Shown here piece after piece: positions 16,307 through 25,238 of a stretch of DNA of 64,000 nt (the stretch's first letter is position 1; each line of letters starts with the position of its first letter). Below the pieces are notes generated by a model that was not told the origin of the DNA, did no database searches, and saw only the letters and a list, made by a program, of their open reading frames with translations. The stretch comes from Nocardia abscessus (GTDB taxonomy: Bacteria > Actinomycetota > Actinomycetes > Mycobacteriales > Mycobacteriaceae), in assembly GCF_015477775.1 (NCBI RefSeq), contig NZ_JADLQO010000003.1, forward strand, positions 186,001-250,000. The letters run 5' to 3'. The translations under genes were made by a program, and so were the position numbers.

Positions 16307-18019
16307 CTAGCCCTCGGCCAGCCGTTTCGCGGCGAGCTGCCGCAGGTCACTGGACTTGATCTTCGCGCTGCCGGTGAGCGCGATGTCCTCCTCGGCGAAC
16401 AACAGCACATGCCGCGGCACCTTGTAGCTGGCCAACCGCTCCCGCAGGAACGCGCGGACCGCCGCGCCGTCGACCGTCGCGTCCGCGTGGGGCACCACGC
16501 ACGCCACCACCACCTCGCCGAGCGTCTCGTGCGCGACGCCGACCGTCCGCGCGACCTTGACGCCGGGAAACCGGATCAACGCTTCGTCGACCTCCAGCGG
16601 CGAGACATTCGCGCCGCCGGTCTTGATCAGGTCGGTCAGCCGCCCCTCCCAGTACAGCCGGTCCGCGTCGTCGAGGTAGCCGCCGTCGCCGGTGTGGAAG
16701 TAGCCGTCGGAGTCGAGCGTCTCGTCCAGCGCGGTGCCGAGATAGCCGAGCATGAGCGTCGGCCCCTTGACGCAGATCTCCCCGCGCTCGCCGCGCGCGA
16801 GGACAGCGCCGGTGAGCGGGTCGACGATCTTGACGGTATTGCCGGGCAGCGGTTTACCGCTGCTGCCCGCGATCTCGTCAGCCGGTGTGTCGGCGGGAAA
16901 GCAGGTGGTGATGGTGAAGGTCTCGGTGTTGCCGTACGCGTGCCCCGGCTCGGTCCAGCTGGTCGAGACATCGGGGTGCCGCGCCGCGGGGGTCTTCACG
17001 TCCACGAATCGCAGGCTGCTCAGATCGGTCGTCGACCAGTTGAGCGCGCTTTCCAGCTGCGCCCACTGGTGCGGCCATGCGACCGGGAAGTTCACCCGCT
17101 CGGCCTGCATCAACGCCAGGGCGCCGGCGGCGTCGAAGGTCGATTGCAGCACCAGGCTGCCGCCCGCGGCCAGGGTGGCGCCGAGCGCCTGGCCGAAGTT
17201 GCCGGACCAGAAGAAGCCGTTGGCGGTCCAGCAGCGCACGTGGTCGTCCGGGCCGAAGCCGAACATGCGGCGGAACCGCCACATCTGGATGGCGACGCCG
17301 CGGTGGGCGCTGCGGATGCCTTTCGGCTTGCTGGTGGTCCCCGACGAGAAGAACAGCACCGCGGTGTCGCTGGGCTGCACCGTGGCCGCTGTCGCCTCGA
17401 TCAGTTCCGGTGGCTCGGCGTGCCCACGTGCCAGGAACGTGGGCCAGGAATCGATCGCTGCGCCCGGCGCCGGCTCGCCGACCACCGCCAGGTGACGCAG
17501 GAACGGGTAGGCCGCCGAGCGCACGGCGCCCGGTGAGGCGACGCCGATCGCCGGTTCCAGTCCGGTCAGCACGGCGGCGAAATCCTTGTTCGCCACGGTC
17601 CGTTCGAACAGCAGTACCGAGACACCGGACAGGCGCAGCAGGTGGTCGAGTTCCGCGGGGCTGGAGAAGGTGCTGAACGCGACGGCCACCGCGCCGGCCA
17701 GCGAGGCGCCGAAGACGGCCGAGAGCCACTCCGGCCGATTCGTCATCAGCACGCCGACCCGGCTGTCCTTGCCCACCCCGCATGCGCGCAGGGCGCGCGC
17801 CACTTCGGTGGCGCGCTCCCACAGCTCGGCGTAGGTCCAGCGGATGACGCCGGTGCCGGCGTGCGCGACGAGCGCTTCGCGGTCGCCGTATCGCTCGGTG
17901 ACCTCGCGCAGGAAACCGGGCAGGGTGAGCGGTCCGAGACCGGGCTCGTCGGACAGCGGCGGGCCGGTGGCGATCGCCACGGCTCGCGCGCGGGTGTCGT
18001 CGGTGTCGGTGGTCATCAT
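16307..18019 (-). CDS. AMP-forming acyl-CoA synthetase/ligase
   Basis: 570 residues of the adenylate-forming family. Motifs in order: LFFSSGTTSKPKG (phosphate loop), AYGNTE, YFHTGDGGYLDD, WEGRLTDLIKTGGANVSP (hinge), and a C-terminal Lys in TGSAKIKSSDL. It activates a carboxylate to its CoA thioester via acyl-AMP. The start has two tandem ATGs (18019, 18016). It is 6 bases after the hotdog hydratase and is the last gene of the operon 20216-16307. Family members differ widely in substrate, so none is assigned. Confidence 0.92.
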   Translation of the reverse strand: MMTTDTDDTRARAVAIATGPPLSDEPGLGPLTLPGFLREVTERYGDREALVAHAGTGVIRWTYAELWERATEVARALRACGVGKDSRVGVLMTNRPEWLSAVFGASLAGAVAVAFSTFSSPAELDHLLRLSGVSVLLFERTVANKDFAAVLTGLEPAIGVASPGAVRSAAYPFLRHLAVVGEPAPGAAIDSWPTFLARGHAEPPELIEATAATVQPSDTAVLFFSSGTTSKPKGIRSAHRGVAIQMWRFRRMFGFGPDDHVRCWTANGFFWSGNFGQALGATLAAGGSLVLQSTFDAAGALALMQAERVNFPVAWPHQWAQLESALNWSTTDLSSLRFVDVKTPAARHPDVSTSWTEPGHAYGNTETFTITTCFPADTPADEIAGSSGKPLPGNTVKIVDPLTGAVLARGERGEICVKGPTLMLGYLGTALDETLDSDGYFHTGDGGYLDDADRLYWEGRLTDLIKTGGANVSPLEVDEALIRFPGVKVARTVGVAHETLGEVVVACVVPHADATVDGAAVRAFLRERLASYKVPRHVLLFAEEDIALTGSAKIKSSDLRQLAAKRLAEG

Positions 18020-18025
18020 CGAACC

Positions 18026-19219
18026 TCAGTACGGGAGCTCGACCTCGGCGGTGCAGTCCACCAGCACGCCGAAGTCCTGATCGGTCAGCCGCAGTTTCAC
18101 CTGGACCAGCGGCACGCCCCAGGCCGAATCCGTTTGCTTGCCGATGATCTCGGCGTCGAAATAGGTCACGTCTCCCTCGAAGGCGGGCAGGCGGAAGTCC
18201 GCCTTGCTGTGTCGGACCATGCCGTCGTGCCCGGCCCAGTAGGAGAGGTAGTCGGTGCACCAAGCGCCCATGGTGGCGCCGTAGCCGTAGGCACGCGCCA
18301 TCCCGACCTCGCCCGCCTTGTCGGCGTCGATGTGCCCGCGGGACGGGCCGACGTACAGACCGTCGCGTTTGCGCGGATCGATGCGCGCGCCCTCTTCGTC
18401 GAAGGCGAATCCTTCGGTCCAGCCGGGATCCTGGTAGATCCAGGGGTCCTCGATGCCCTCCGGCGCGGTCCAGTGGAAGGTGCCCCAGATGTTGAACAGG
18501 AAGGCGCGGTACTCGGTGGTGAAGCCGGCGATGGTGTGCGGTCCGATCACCCGGCGCGGCAGCCGGTCACCGACCTTCACCTCGTCGAAGTGCGGCGAGA
18601 CGCCGGCGCGGTTGGACAGGATCCACTCATGGCGCAGCGACTCGATCTCGGCCAGCTCCGCGGTGGTCCAGGTCCGCACCGCGCCGAGCTGGTTGTCGTA
18701 CATGCCGCGCTTGTTGGCCTCCGATGCCAGATAACGGATGGCCGTCGATCTTTCGCGCGCGACGAGCACACCGTTCTGGTTGCGGTGGGTGGTGTCGCCG
18801 CGGGAGAACATCGTCGGCCCGGCGAACTTCGTCTCCACCACCTTGTAGTCGTGGAATCGCCGGTCCTGGAACAGTGTGTCGCCCGGACGCACCGGGCACC
18901 CGTAGAACCACCATTCCTCGCCGCCGAAGATGAGGTGGCTGCCCGGGATGTGGCCGACACAGGCCGGCTGCGCGCCGTGCCCGTAATCCAGTGCGACCGC
19001 GATCGATTGCGGCGCCACGATGCCGCCGTAGCGGGATTCGCGGGCGAATTCCTGGTCCCAGTGCAGCGGATTGGGATAGTCCATCGCCATCACCCAGCGG
19101 CGGATGTCGGAGGAACTGCACGGATCCCACAGTTGCCCGCCGCCCACCGGCTTGCCGACCCGGTGGTCGACGTCGGACAGATCGAGTGCCACGGTGGATT
19201 TCGTCGATTTCCTGGTCAC
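18026..19219 (-). CDS. double-hotdog MaoC/FAS1-like dehydratase-hydratase
   Basis: 397 residues made of two hotdog-like halves. The first contains AMDYPNPLHWDQEFARESRYGG, close to the hydratase-2 pattern, followed by GGEEWWFYGCPVRPGD; the second has VGMARAYGYGATMGAWCTDYLSYW. Such proteins hydrate enoyl-CoA or dehydrate hydroxyacyl-CoA. It follows the MDR reductase by 13 bases and precedes the acyl-CoA ligase by 6 bases, forming a three-gene operon under the palindrome at 20279-20295. Which half carries the active site was not settled by eye. Confidence 0.88.
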   Translation of the reverse strand: MTRKSTKSTVALDLSDVDHRVGKPVGGGQLWDPCSSSDIRRWVMAMDYPNPLHWDQEFARESRYGGIVAPQSIAVALDYGHGAQPACVGHIPGSHLIFGGEEWWFYGCPVRPGDTLFQDRRFHDYKVVETKFAGPTMFSRGDTTHRNQNGVLVARERSTAIRYLASEANKRGMYDNQLGAVRTWTTAELAEIESLRHEWILSNRAGVSPHFDEVKVGDRLPRRVIGPHTIAGFTTEYRAFLFNIWGTFHWTAPEGIEDPWIYQDPGWTEGFAFDEEGARIDPRKRDGLYVGPSRGHIDADKAGEVGMARAYGYGATMGAWCTDYLSYWAGHDGMVRHSKADFRLPAFEGDVTYFDAEIIGKQTDSAWGVPLVQVKLRLTDQDFGVLVDCTAEVELPY

Positions 19220-19232
19220 CAGATGCTCCTGA

Positions 19233-20216
19233 TCAACGATTCACGTCGACGACGATCCGGCCGCGCACGGTGCCGTCGATGAGCCGGACGGCCGCGGTGA
19301 TCGCCTCGCCGAGGGGGATCTCCTGGGCGATGCTGTCCAGGGCGGCCGGGTCCAGGTCACGGGCGAGCCGTGCCCAGGCGTCCAGCCGCCGCTGCTTGGG
19401 CGCCATCACGCTGTCGATGCCCGACAATGTGACCCCGCGCAGGATGAACGGGGCGACCGTGGCCGGGAAGTCCATGCCCTGGGCCAGGCCGCAGGCGGCG
19501 ACCGCGCCGCCGTACCGGGTCTGGGCGCACGCGTTGGCCAGCGTGTGGCTGCCGACGGTGTCGACCACGCCTGCCCAGCGCTCCTTCTGCAGCGGTTTGC
19601 CGCGCTCGGCCAGTTCGGTGCGATCCACCACGGTGCCCGCGCCCAGTTGCTGGAGGTAGGCGGTCTCGGTGGTCTTGCCGGTGGCGGCCGCCACGGTGAA
19701 CCCGGCCTCGCTCAGCAACGCGATCGCGATGCTGCCCACGCCGCCGGTCGCGCCGGTCACCAGGATCTCGCCCTGGTCGGGACGCACCCCGTGGCGCAGC
19801 AGCGCTTCGACGCACAGGCTCGCCGTGTAGCCGGCGGTGCCGATCGCCATCGCCTGACGTGCCGTGAACTCGGCGGGCAGGGGGACCAGCCAGTCCCCGT
19901 GCAGGCGGGCTCGCTGACCGAGACCGCCCCAGTGCGTTTCCCCGACGCCCCAGCCGTTGAGGATCACCTCGTCGCCCACCGACCACTCCGCGTGGCTGCT
20001 CTCGGTGACGACACCGGCGAGGTCGATGCCGGGGACCATCGGGAACGCGCGCACGACCGGGGACTTACCCGTAATGGCCAGGGCGTCTTTGTAATTGAGG
20101 GTGGAGTACGCGACCTCGACGGTGACGTTGCCCTCGGGCAGCGTCGCTTCGTCCACGTCCGTCAGCGTGACCTTCGGTCCCGCCTCGCCCTTCTCGATCA
20201 GAACTGCGGCAAACAT
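19233..20216 (-). CDS. MDR-family NADPH oxidoreductase, YhdH/AcuI-like
   Basis: 327 residues, the usual length for the YhdH/YhfP/AcuI (acryloyl-CoA reductase-like) branch of zinc-free medium-chain reductases. It shows [29 protein letters not shown], the NADP fold [16 protein letters not shown] and an IVVDVNR end. The ATG at 20216 gives the conserved [10 protein letters not shown] opening; the reading upstream of it is not conserved-looking. It probably reduces an enoyl-CoA or enone double bond. It is the first gene of the operon 20216-16307. Confidence 0.92.
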   Translation of the reverse strand: MFAAVLIEKGEAGPKVTLTDVDEATLPEGNVTVEVAYSTLNYKDALAITGKSPVVRAFPMVPGIDLAGVVTESSHAEWSVGDEVILNGWGVGETHWGGLGQRARLHGDWLVPLPAEFTARQAMAIGTAGYTASLCVEALLRHGVRPDQGEILVTGATGGVGSIAIALLSEAGFTVAAATGKTTETAYLQQLGAGTVVDRTELAERGKPLQKERWAGVVDTVGSHTLANACAQTRYGGAVAACGLAQGMDFPATVAPFILRGVTLSGIDSVMAPKQRRLDAWARLARDLDPAALDSIAQEIPLGEAITAAVRLIDGTVRGRIVVDVNR

Positions 20217-20278
20217 GCGGGGAGAATTCCCTTCCTGAGACCGGGTGAATGTAAGGTTCGTGAAGCCATTTCCGTAAC

Positions 20279-20295
20279 GGAGAATGTAATTCTCC
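20279..20295. promoter_or_regulatory. GAGAAT-N3-ATTCTC operator, perfect copy
   Basis: GGAGAAT-GTA-ATTCTCC is a perfect palindrome with 7-base arms, 62 bases before the start of the MDR reductase operon. It belongs to the box family repeated at 30683, 30704, 34913, 45171, 45324, 52169, 57025 and 58667. Confidence 0.75.
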
Positions 20296-20364
20296 CAACG
20301 AGAAAGCATGCTCCCATCGTCGGATTCGAGTGTCAACCGGCGATTCAGCGGCCGATACCTCCGC

Positions 20365-21141
20365 TCAACGGGCGGTCCAGCCGCCGTCGACGACGATGGT
20401 CTGGCCGGTGACGTACCGGGCGGCGTCCCCGGCCAGCCAGGTGACGGCGCCGACGATGTCCGCGGCATCCGCCTCGACCGGCAGCGGGGTGTTGCGCCGC
20501 AGGTAAGCGGCGCCGCGCTCGTCGTCGTAGAGGCTGTCGGTGATCTCGCTGCGGAAGAAGCCGGGCGCCACCGTGTTCACCCGGATCGAATGTCGCGCCC
20601 ATTGCACGGCCAGTTCGGCGGTGAGGCCGGACAGCCCCGCTTTGCTCGCGGCGTAGGACGCCTGCGGTATTCCGGGCACGCCGACCCGGCCGCTGATGGA
20701 GGAGACGTTGACGATGGAGCCGCGGCCCACCGCCCGCATATGCGGGAACACCGCTTGGGCGAGCAGGAACGGGGCCACCAGATTGAGCTCCAGAGTCCGG
20801 TGCACGGCGTCGAGTGGCTCGGATTCGGCGCGTTCGGTGGTGAATCGGTTTCCGGCCGCGTTGACCAAGATCTCCGGCGGTCCCAGGCCGTCGGCCACCG
20901 CGGTGACCAGGGCACCGATGTCCCCGGGCCGGCTCAGGTCGCACAGCACGGGTAGGCCGCCGAGGCGCCCGGCCAGCTCGGTCAGCCGGTCCGTGCGACG
21001 GGCCGCGACAGCGACTCGGGCGCCGAGCGAGGCCAGCGCTTCCGCGACCGCGGCGCCGAGGCCGGACGACGCGCCCGTCACGATCGCCACCCGGCCGTCG
21101 AGGTCGAACATGCCAGGGGCGCGTTCGGATCGGGAGGTCAC
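20365..21141 (-). CDS. short-chain dehydrogenase/reductase
   Basis: 258 residues from the GTG at 21141, which overlaps the ligase stop by 4 bp (GTGA); an internal ATG at 21111 is an alternative. SDR motifs: [26 protein letters not shown] and [11 protein letters not shown]. It probably oxidises a hydroxyacyl-CoA or reduces a ketone with NAD(P). Translational coupling to the acyl-CoA ligase gene suggests they serve successive steps. Everything in this frame beyond 21141 is a shadow of the ligase gene. Confidence 0.9.
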   Translation of the reverse strand: MTSRSERAPGMFDLDGRVAIVTGASSGLGAAVAEALASLGARVAVAARRTDRLTELAGRLGGLPVLCDLSRPGDIGALVTAVADGLGPPEILVNAAGNRFTTERAESEPLDAVHRTLELNLVAPFLLAQAVFPHMRAVGRGSIVNVSSISGRVGVPGIPQASYAASKAGLSGLTAELAVQWARHSIRVNTVAPGFFRSEITDSLYDDERGAAYLRRNTPLPVEADAADIVGAVTWLAGDAARYVTGQTIVVDGGWTAR

Positions 21142-22676
21142 GGTCGCTCCTGTGTCGTGGATCGGGCGGAGGTCACCAGTTCGGTCAGGCGCGTGCGCTC
21201 GATCTTGCCCATGGCGTTCACCGGCAGCGCGTCCACCCGGGTCCAGATCTCCGGCACCTTGTATCCCGCCAGTTCGCGCCGGCACAATCGCGCCACGGCG
21301 TCGAGATCGACTGTGGGACCCGCGCTTTCGATCACCGCCGCGACTTTCTGGCCGAGTCGCTCGTCCGGCACCGGGCACACGGCGACCTTCGCCACGTCCG
21401 GGTGTGTCGCGATGACTCGCTCCACCTCGAGCGGGTAGACGTTCGCCCCGCCCCGGATGATGACCATCTTCTTGCGGTCCAGCACCGAAAGCGTGCCCTC
21501 GGCGTCGACGGTGCCGACGTCGCCGGTGGGGATCGGGCCCGGCTCCGGCGGCCGCATGCCACCGGGCTCCCGGTAGCCCAGCATCGGCGTCCACAATCCG
21601 GCCCATGGTCCGGTGGCCGCCGCCTTCAGCCGCAACTCGCCGAGCGAGCCGGGCGGCAGTCGATGGCCCTCGTCGTCGTAAGCGGCGACGTCGTAGTGCG
21701 GCAGCACCTGGCCGCTGGTGCCGGGGACCCACCCGTCGCCGGGTGGGTCGATCGAGACCACCGTCGGCGCCTCGGTGAGGCCGTAGGTGACGCGCGGCAC
21801 CGGCCCGTGCGCGGCGGCGAAAGCCACGCGCACCGAGTCCGGTGTGTCGCTGCCGCCGCTCCAGACCTCGCGCAACGAGCCGAGCTCGAGCCCCGGCTTG
21901 CGCGCGAGGTCGTAGAGCTGCGCCGGTGCGCCGTTCCAGACCGTGACGCGACGCTCGGCGATCCACTCCGCGACACCGTCGACATCGCGGCGGTTCATGA
22001 CGACCGCGCAGCCGCGTGCCTGCGCGGTGAGCAGGGTGGACAGCACCATCAAGTTGAGGATCGTCAGCGGGAAGCTGTCGCCCTTGCGCAGCTCGGGCCC
22101 CCAGCCGCGGGTCGCCGTCAGCACGGCGCCGGGCAGCAGCAGGTTGCGCTGGCTGTGCACCACGGCCTTGGGTTGCCCGGAGGTGCCGCTGGTGAAGGCG
22201 ATTCCGGCCGGGGCGTCGATGTCCTGCTCGACTCGCGGCGCGGGCGCCGCACGGTCGAGCAGTGCCGCCCAGTGCTCGGGGTCGACCGCCCGCGGCGAGT
22301 CCACCCGACACCGCGGGCCGGCGAGCAGGACGGCCGGTTCGCACAGATCGTGCAGGTGCTGCTGCTCTTTCGCGGTCAGCGCCTCGCCGATGCCCGCCCA
22401 TACCGCGCCGATGCGCTGTGCGCCGTGGAAGGCCGCCACGATGTCGAGGTCGTTGGGCAGGCAGGCGGCGACGCGGTCGCCGGGACGCACGCCCAGTGAC
22501 CAGAGCGCGCCCGCCGCGCGGTGGGCGTGGTCGTCGAGTTCGACGTAGGTCCAGGCGCCGGAGGCGGCCTCCACGGCCATGGCGTCCGGGTGGGAGCCGA
22601 GGGCGGTGTCCAGCACCTGGGCGATCGGGCGAAGGGCGGGCGCGCCGGGCGGGGCGCCGCCGTTGAAACTGTCCAC
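21138..22676 (-). CDS. AMP-forming acyl-CoA synthetase/ligase
   Basis: Adenylate-forming ligase of 512 residues (524 if ATG 22712 is used). Motifs: IAFTSGTSGQPKAVVHS, VTYGLTEAPT, GDVGTVDAEG, LDRKKMVIIRGGANVYPLEVE and MGKIERTRL at the end, carrying the catalytic Lys. I prefer the GTG at 22676 because AAGGA lies 4 bases ahead, whereas ATG 22712 has no ribosome site and its first codons coincide with the operator-like palindrome at 22695-22708. It is divergent from the CoA-transferase operon and coupled to an SDR. Substrate unknown. Confidence 0.88.
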   Translation of the reverse strand: MDSFNGGAPPGAPALRPIAQVLDTALGSHPDAMAVEAASGAWTYVELDDHAHRAAGALWSLGVRPGDRVAACLPNDLDIVAAFHGAQRIGAVWAGIGEALTAKEQQHLHDLCEPAVLLAGPRCRVDSPRAVDPEHWAALLDRAAPAPRVEQDIDAPAGIAFTSGTSGQPKAVVHSQRNLLLPGAVLTATRGWGPELRKGDSFPLTILNLMVLSTLLTAQARGCAVVMNRRDVDGVAEWIAERRVTVWNGAPAQLYDLARKPGLELGSLREVWSGGSDTPDSVRVAFAAAHGPVPRVTYGLTEAPTVVSIDPPGDGWVPGTSGQVLPHYDVAAYDDEGHRLPPGSLGELRLKAAATGPWAGLWTPMLGYREPGGMRPPEPGPIPTGDVGTVDAEGTLSVLDRKKMVIIRGGANVYPLEVERVIATHPDVAKVAVCPVPDERLGQKVAAVIESAGPTVDLDAVARLCRRELAGYKVPEIWTRVDALPVNAMGKIERTRLTELVTSARSTTQERP

Positions 22677-22694
22677 AGCGTCCTTGATATCACT

Positions 22695-22708
22695 ATCCTT
22701 GTAAAGAT
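22695..22708. promoter_or_regulatory. degenerate operator copy 3 of the ATCCT-N4-AGGAT family
   Basis: ATCCT-TGTA-AAGAT has one mismatch between its arms. Aligned to the box at 10072-10104 it shares the CTATCCTT core and a GATT on the far side, but not the outer flanks. It lies in the divergent promoter between the acyl-CoA ligase and CoA-transferase operons, so the GntR regulator may also act here. Confidence 0.5.
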
Positions 22709-22749
22709 TCATCAGATAGGCTCACGGCGCCGGTTGTGGGGGCAGGGCG

Positions 22750-22783
22750 GCGGCGGGGTTGCGAAAGCGGCGGGGTTGCGAAA
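22750..22783. repeat. perfect 17-bp tandem duplication in the leader of the CoA-transferase gene
   Basis: The unit starting GCGGCGGGG and ending TTGCGAAA occurs twice head to tail (22750-22766 and 22767-22783), ending immediately before the ribosome binding site GGGG. Seventeen is not a multiple of three, which fits a non-coding leader. Confidence 0.85.
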
Positions 22784-22794
22784 GGGGCATGGCG

Positions 22795-23970
22795 ATGGCA
22801 CACAGTGGTCCGCTGTCCGGAGTCCGTGTCGTCGATCTGACGGCGATGGTCATGGGCCCTTATTGCACGCAGATCATGGCCGACATGGGCGCGGACGTGA
22901 TCAAGATCGAGCCACCGGACGGCGACAACACCCGCTACATCTCGGTCGGCCCGGAACGGGGGATGAGCGGCGTCTTCGTCAATGTCAACCGGGGCAAGCG
23001 CAGTGTGGTGCTCGACCTGCGGTCCGAGGACGGCAAGCGGTCGTTGCGCGAACTCATCGGGCAGGCCGACGTATTCATCCATTCCATGCGCGCCTCGGCG
23101 ATCGGCCGGCTCGGCTTCGGCTACGACGATGTGGCCGCGCTCAATCCCGCGATCGTCTACACCAATTGCTACGGCTACGGACGCCGCGGCCGCGACGCCC
23201 GTCTCACCGCTTACGACGACACCATCCAAGCCGAGTGCGGGCTGCCCTTCGTGCAGGAGCGGCTCACCGGCACCGCCGGGTACGTCGGCACCATCATGGC
23301 CGACAAGATCGCCGGGATGACCGCGCTGTACGCGACCACGATGGCGCTGTTCCACCGGGAACGCACCGGGGAGGGGCAAGAAGTCGAGGTGGCGATGTTC
23401 GAGACGATGGCCGCGTTCATGCTGGTCGAGCACGCCAACGGGGCAATGTTCGATCCGCCGCTGGGGCCCGCGGCCTATCCGCGCGCGGTGACGCCCGACC
23501 GCAGGCCCTATCGCACCGCGGACGGCTACCTTTCCGCGCTGGTCTACAACGACAAGCAATGGACGGCGTTCGTCCAGGCGGTGCGCCCGCCGTGGGCAGG
23601 CCCGGAGTTCGCCACCCTGGAACAGCGCGCGGCCCGCATCGATACCGTCTACGCCCGCCTCGGTGCGACGTTCCGCGAGCGAACCACCCGCGAGTGGCTG
23701 GATCTGCTGCGCTCGCTGGACATTCCGGCCGCGCCGGTCCGCTCGCTGGACGAGCTCTTCGACAATCCGCACCTGGCCGACGCGAACTTCTTCGAAACAG
23801 TGGATTCTCCGTATGGAACGGTTAGATTCCCAGGTCCGCCAACCTGGTTCTCCCGCACGCCGGGACGCGTCGCGGGAGCCGCGCCCCGGCTCGGCGCCGA
23901 CACCGCCGAGGTGCTCGGCCGACTGCCGTCGGCCGCCGACGGTCGCCCGAACGGCCGGGTGCAGCGGTGA
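22795..23970 (+). CDS. family III (CaiB/BaiF) CoA-transferase
   Basis: 391 residues from the ATG at 22795, which has AAAGGGG about 7 bases ahead; earlier in-frame starts run through a 17-bp tandem repeat. Motifs: VVDLTAMVMGPYCTQIMADMGADVIKIE at the N-terminus, NRGKRSVVLDL, and the region of the catalytic Asp in AYDDTIQAECG. The enzyme moves CoA between acyl-CoA and a free acid without ATP. Its stop overlaps the next start (GTGA), and a CoA-transferase/hydrolase and a crotonase follow. Confidence 0.9.
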   Translation: MAHSGPLSGVRVVDLTAMVMGPYCTQIMADMGADVIKIEPPDGDNTRYISVGPERGMSGVFVNVNRGKRSVVLDLRSEDGKRSLRELIGQADVFIHSMRASAIGRLGFGYDDVAALNPAIVYTNCYGYGRRGRDARLTAYDDTIQAECGLPFVQERLTGTAGYVGTIMADKIAGMTALYATTMALFHRERTGEGQEVEVAMFETMAAFMLVEHANGAMFDPPLGPAAYPRAVTPDRRPYRTADGYLSALVYNDKQWTAFVQAVRPPWAGPEFATLEQRAARIDTVYARLGATFRERTTREWLDLLRSLDIPAAPVRSLDELFDNPHLADANFFETVDSPYGTVRFPGPPTWFSRTPGRVAGAAPRLGADTAEVLGRLPSAADGRPNGRVQR

Positions 23971-25238
23971 CCGCGCTGCTCGCGCCCGCCGACCTCGACC
24001 TGAGCAGGATCCTGCGAGCGGGTGACCGCATCGTGGTCGGGCAGGCGTGTGGCGAGCCCACCACCTTGATCGAGGCGCTCATCGCGCAGGGCCGCGCGAT
24101 CGGTGGCGTGTCCGCGTTCATCGCGACGAGCTTCTCCGGACTGTTCACTCCCGCCGCGACCGAGGCATTCGCCCTGTCCAGCATGGGAGCGATCGGTGCG
24201 CTGCGATCACTGACCGAAGAGCATCGGCTCGCCATCGTTCCCTGCCACGTCAGCCGGGTGGGACCGATGATCGAAGCCGGAATCCTCGGCTGCGATGTCG
24301 CTTTCGTGCAGGTGAGTCCCGCCGACGAGCGCGGCGAGCACAGCTTCGGCCTGGTCAGCGACCATGTGCGCGCGGCGGTGGCGGCGGCGCGCGTCGTGGT
24401 CGCCGAAGTCAACGACCGAGTGCCCTTCACGCTGGGGGAGCGGCTGCCGGGCGCCGAAATCGACTACGCCGTCCGGGTTTCCCGGCCGCCGGTGCAGGTG
24501 CCGCCCGCGCGGATCGGCCCGGTGGACGAAGCGATCGCCGCCAACGCGGCCGCCTATATCGAGGACGGCGCGGTGCTGCAGATCGGGGTCGGCGCCGTGC
24601 CCGACGCCGTGTTGCGCCTGCTGCACGACCGCACCGATCTCGGCGTGCATTCGGGGATGATCGGCGACGGGTTGGTCGATCTGGTCGAATCGGGCGCGGT
24701 CACCAACGCGCGCAAGACCATCGACCGCGGGGTGTCGGTCACCGGCGCGCTCATCGGCACCGAGCGCCTGTACCGGTTCGCCGACCGCAACGCGGCGATC
24801 CGGATGTGCGCCACCGACTACACCCACGACGCGGGCGTGCTCGCACGGCTGGAGCGGCTGGTCACCATCAATTCCGCCATGGAGGTCGACCTGACCGGGC
24901 AGGTGAACGCCGAACAGATCGGTGCGGCCTACCTCGGCGGCACCGGCGGGCAGGTGGACTTCGTCCGCGCGGGCGCCCGTTCGCCGGGCGGTCACGCGAT
25001 CGTCGCGCTGCGGTCGACCGCCAAAGGCGGCACGGTCAGCCGGATCACCGCCACGTTGTCCGGGCCGGTCACCACGGCGCGCAGTGACGTCGATGTGATC
25101 GTCACCGAATTCGGCGCCGCCGAACTCGCCGGGCAGACGCTGGCCGAACGCACCCGCAGGCTGATCGCCGTCGCGCACCCCGATTTTCGCGAAGAGCTGG
25201 AACGCGCGGCCCACGTCGTCCAGCGGAGAGGTTTCTGA
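23967..25238 (+). CDS. family I acetyl-CoA hydrolase/CoA-transferase
   Basis: 423 residues resembling the acetyl-CoA hydrolase/4-hydroxybutyrate CoA-transferase group. Visible landmarks are AAAYIEDGAVLQIGVGAVPDAV, the central ITINSAMEVDLTGQVNAEQIG-like segment and GGTGGQVDFVRGA-like glycine-rich stretch, and VTEFGAAELAGQTLAERTRRL near the end. These enzymes pass CoA through a glutamyl-CoA intermediate or hydrolyse the thioester. The GTG start overlaps the previous stop by 4 bp and its stop shares one base with the next ATG (TGATG). It is not an IpdAB-type two-subunit enzyme. Confidence 0.88.
   Translation: MTALLAPADLDLSRILRAGDRIVVGQACGEPTTLIEALIAQGRAIGGVSAFIATSFSGLFTPAATEAFALSSMGAIGALRSLTEEHRLAIVPCHVSRVGPMIEAGILGCDVAFVQVSPADERGEHSFGLVSDHVRAAVAAARVVVAEVNDRVPFTLGERLPGAEIDYAVRVSRPPVQVPPARIGPVDEAIAANAAAYIEDGAVLQIGVGAVPDAVLRLLHDRTDLGVHSGMIGDGLVDLVESGAVTNARKTIDRGVSVTGALIGTERLYRFADRNAAIRMCATDYTHDAGVLARLERLVTINSAMEVDLTGQVNAEQIGAAYLGGTGGQVDFVRAGARSPGGHAIVALRSTAKGGTVSRITATLSGPVTTARSDVDVIVTEFGAAELAGQTLAERTRRLIAVAHPDFREELERAAHVVQRRGF

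Noticed and set aside
22750..22783. Start of a CRISPR array or mobile element
   Set aside because: Only two 17-bp copies with no spacer, and no cas, transposase or terminal repeats anywhere in the window.
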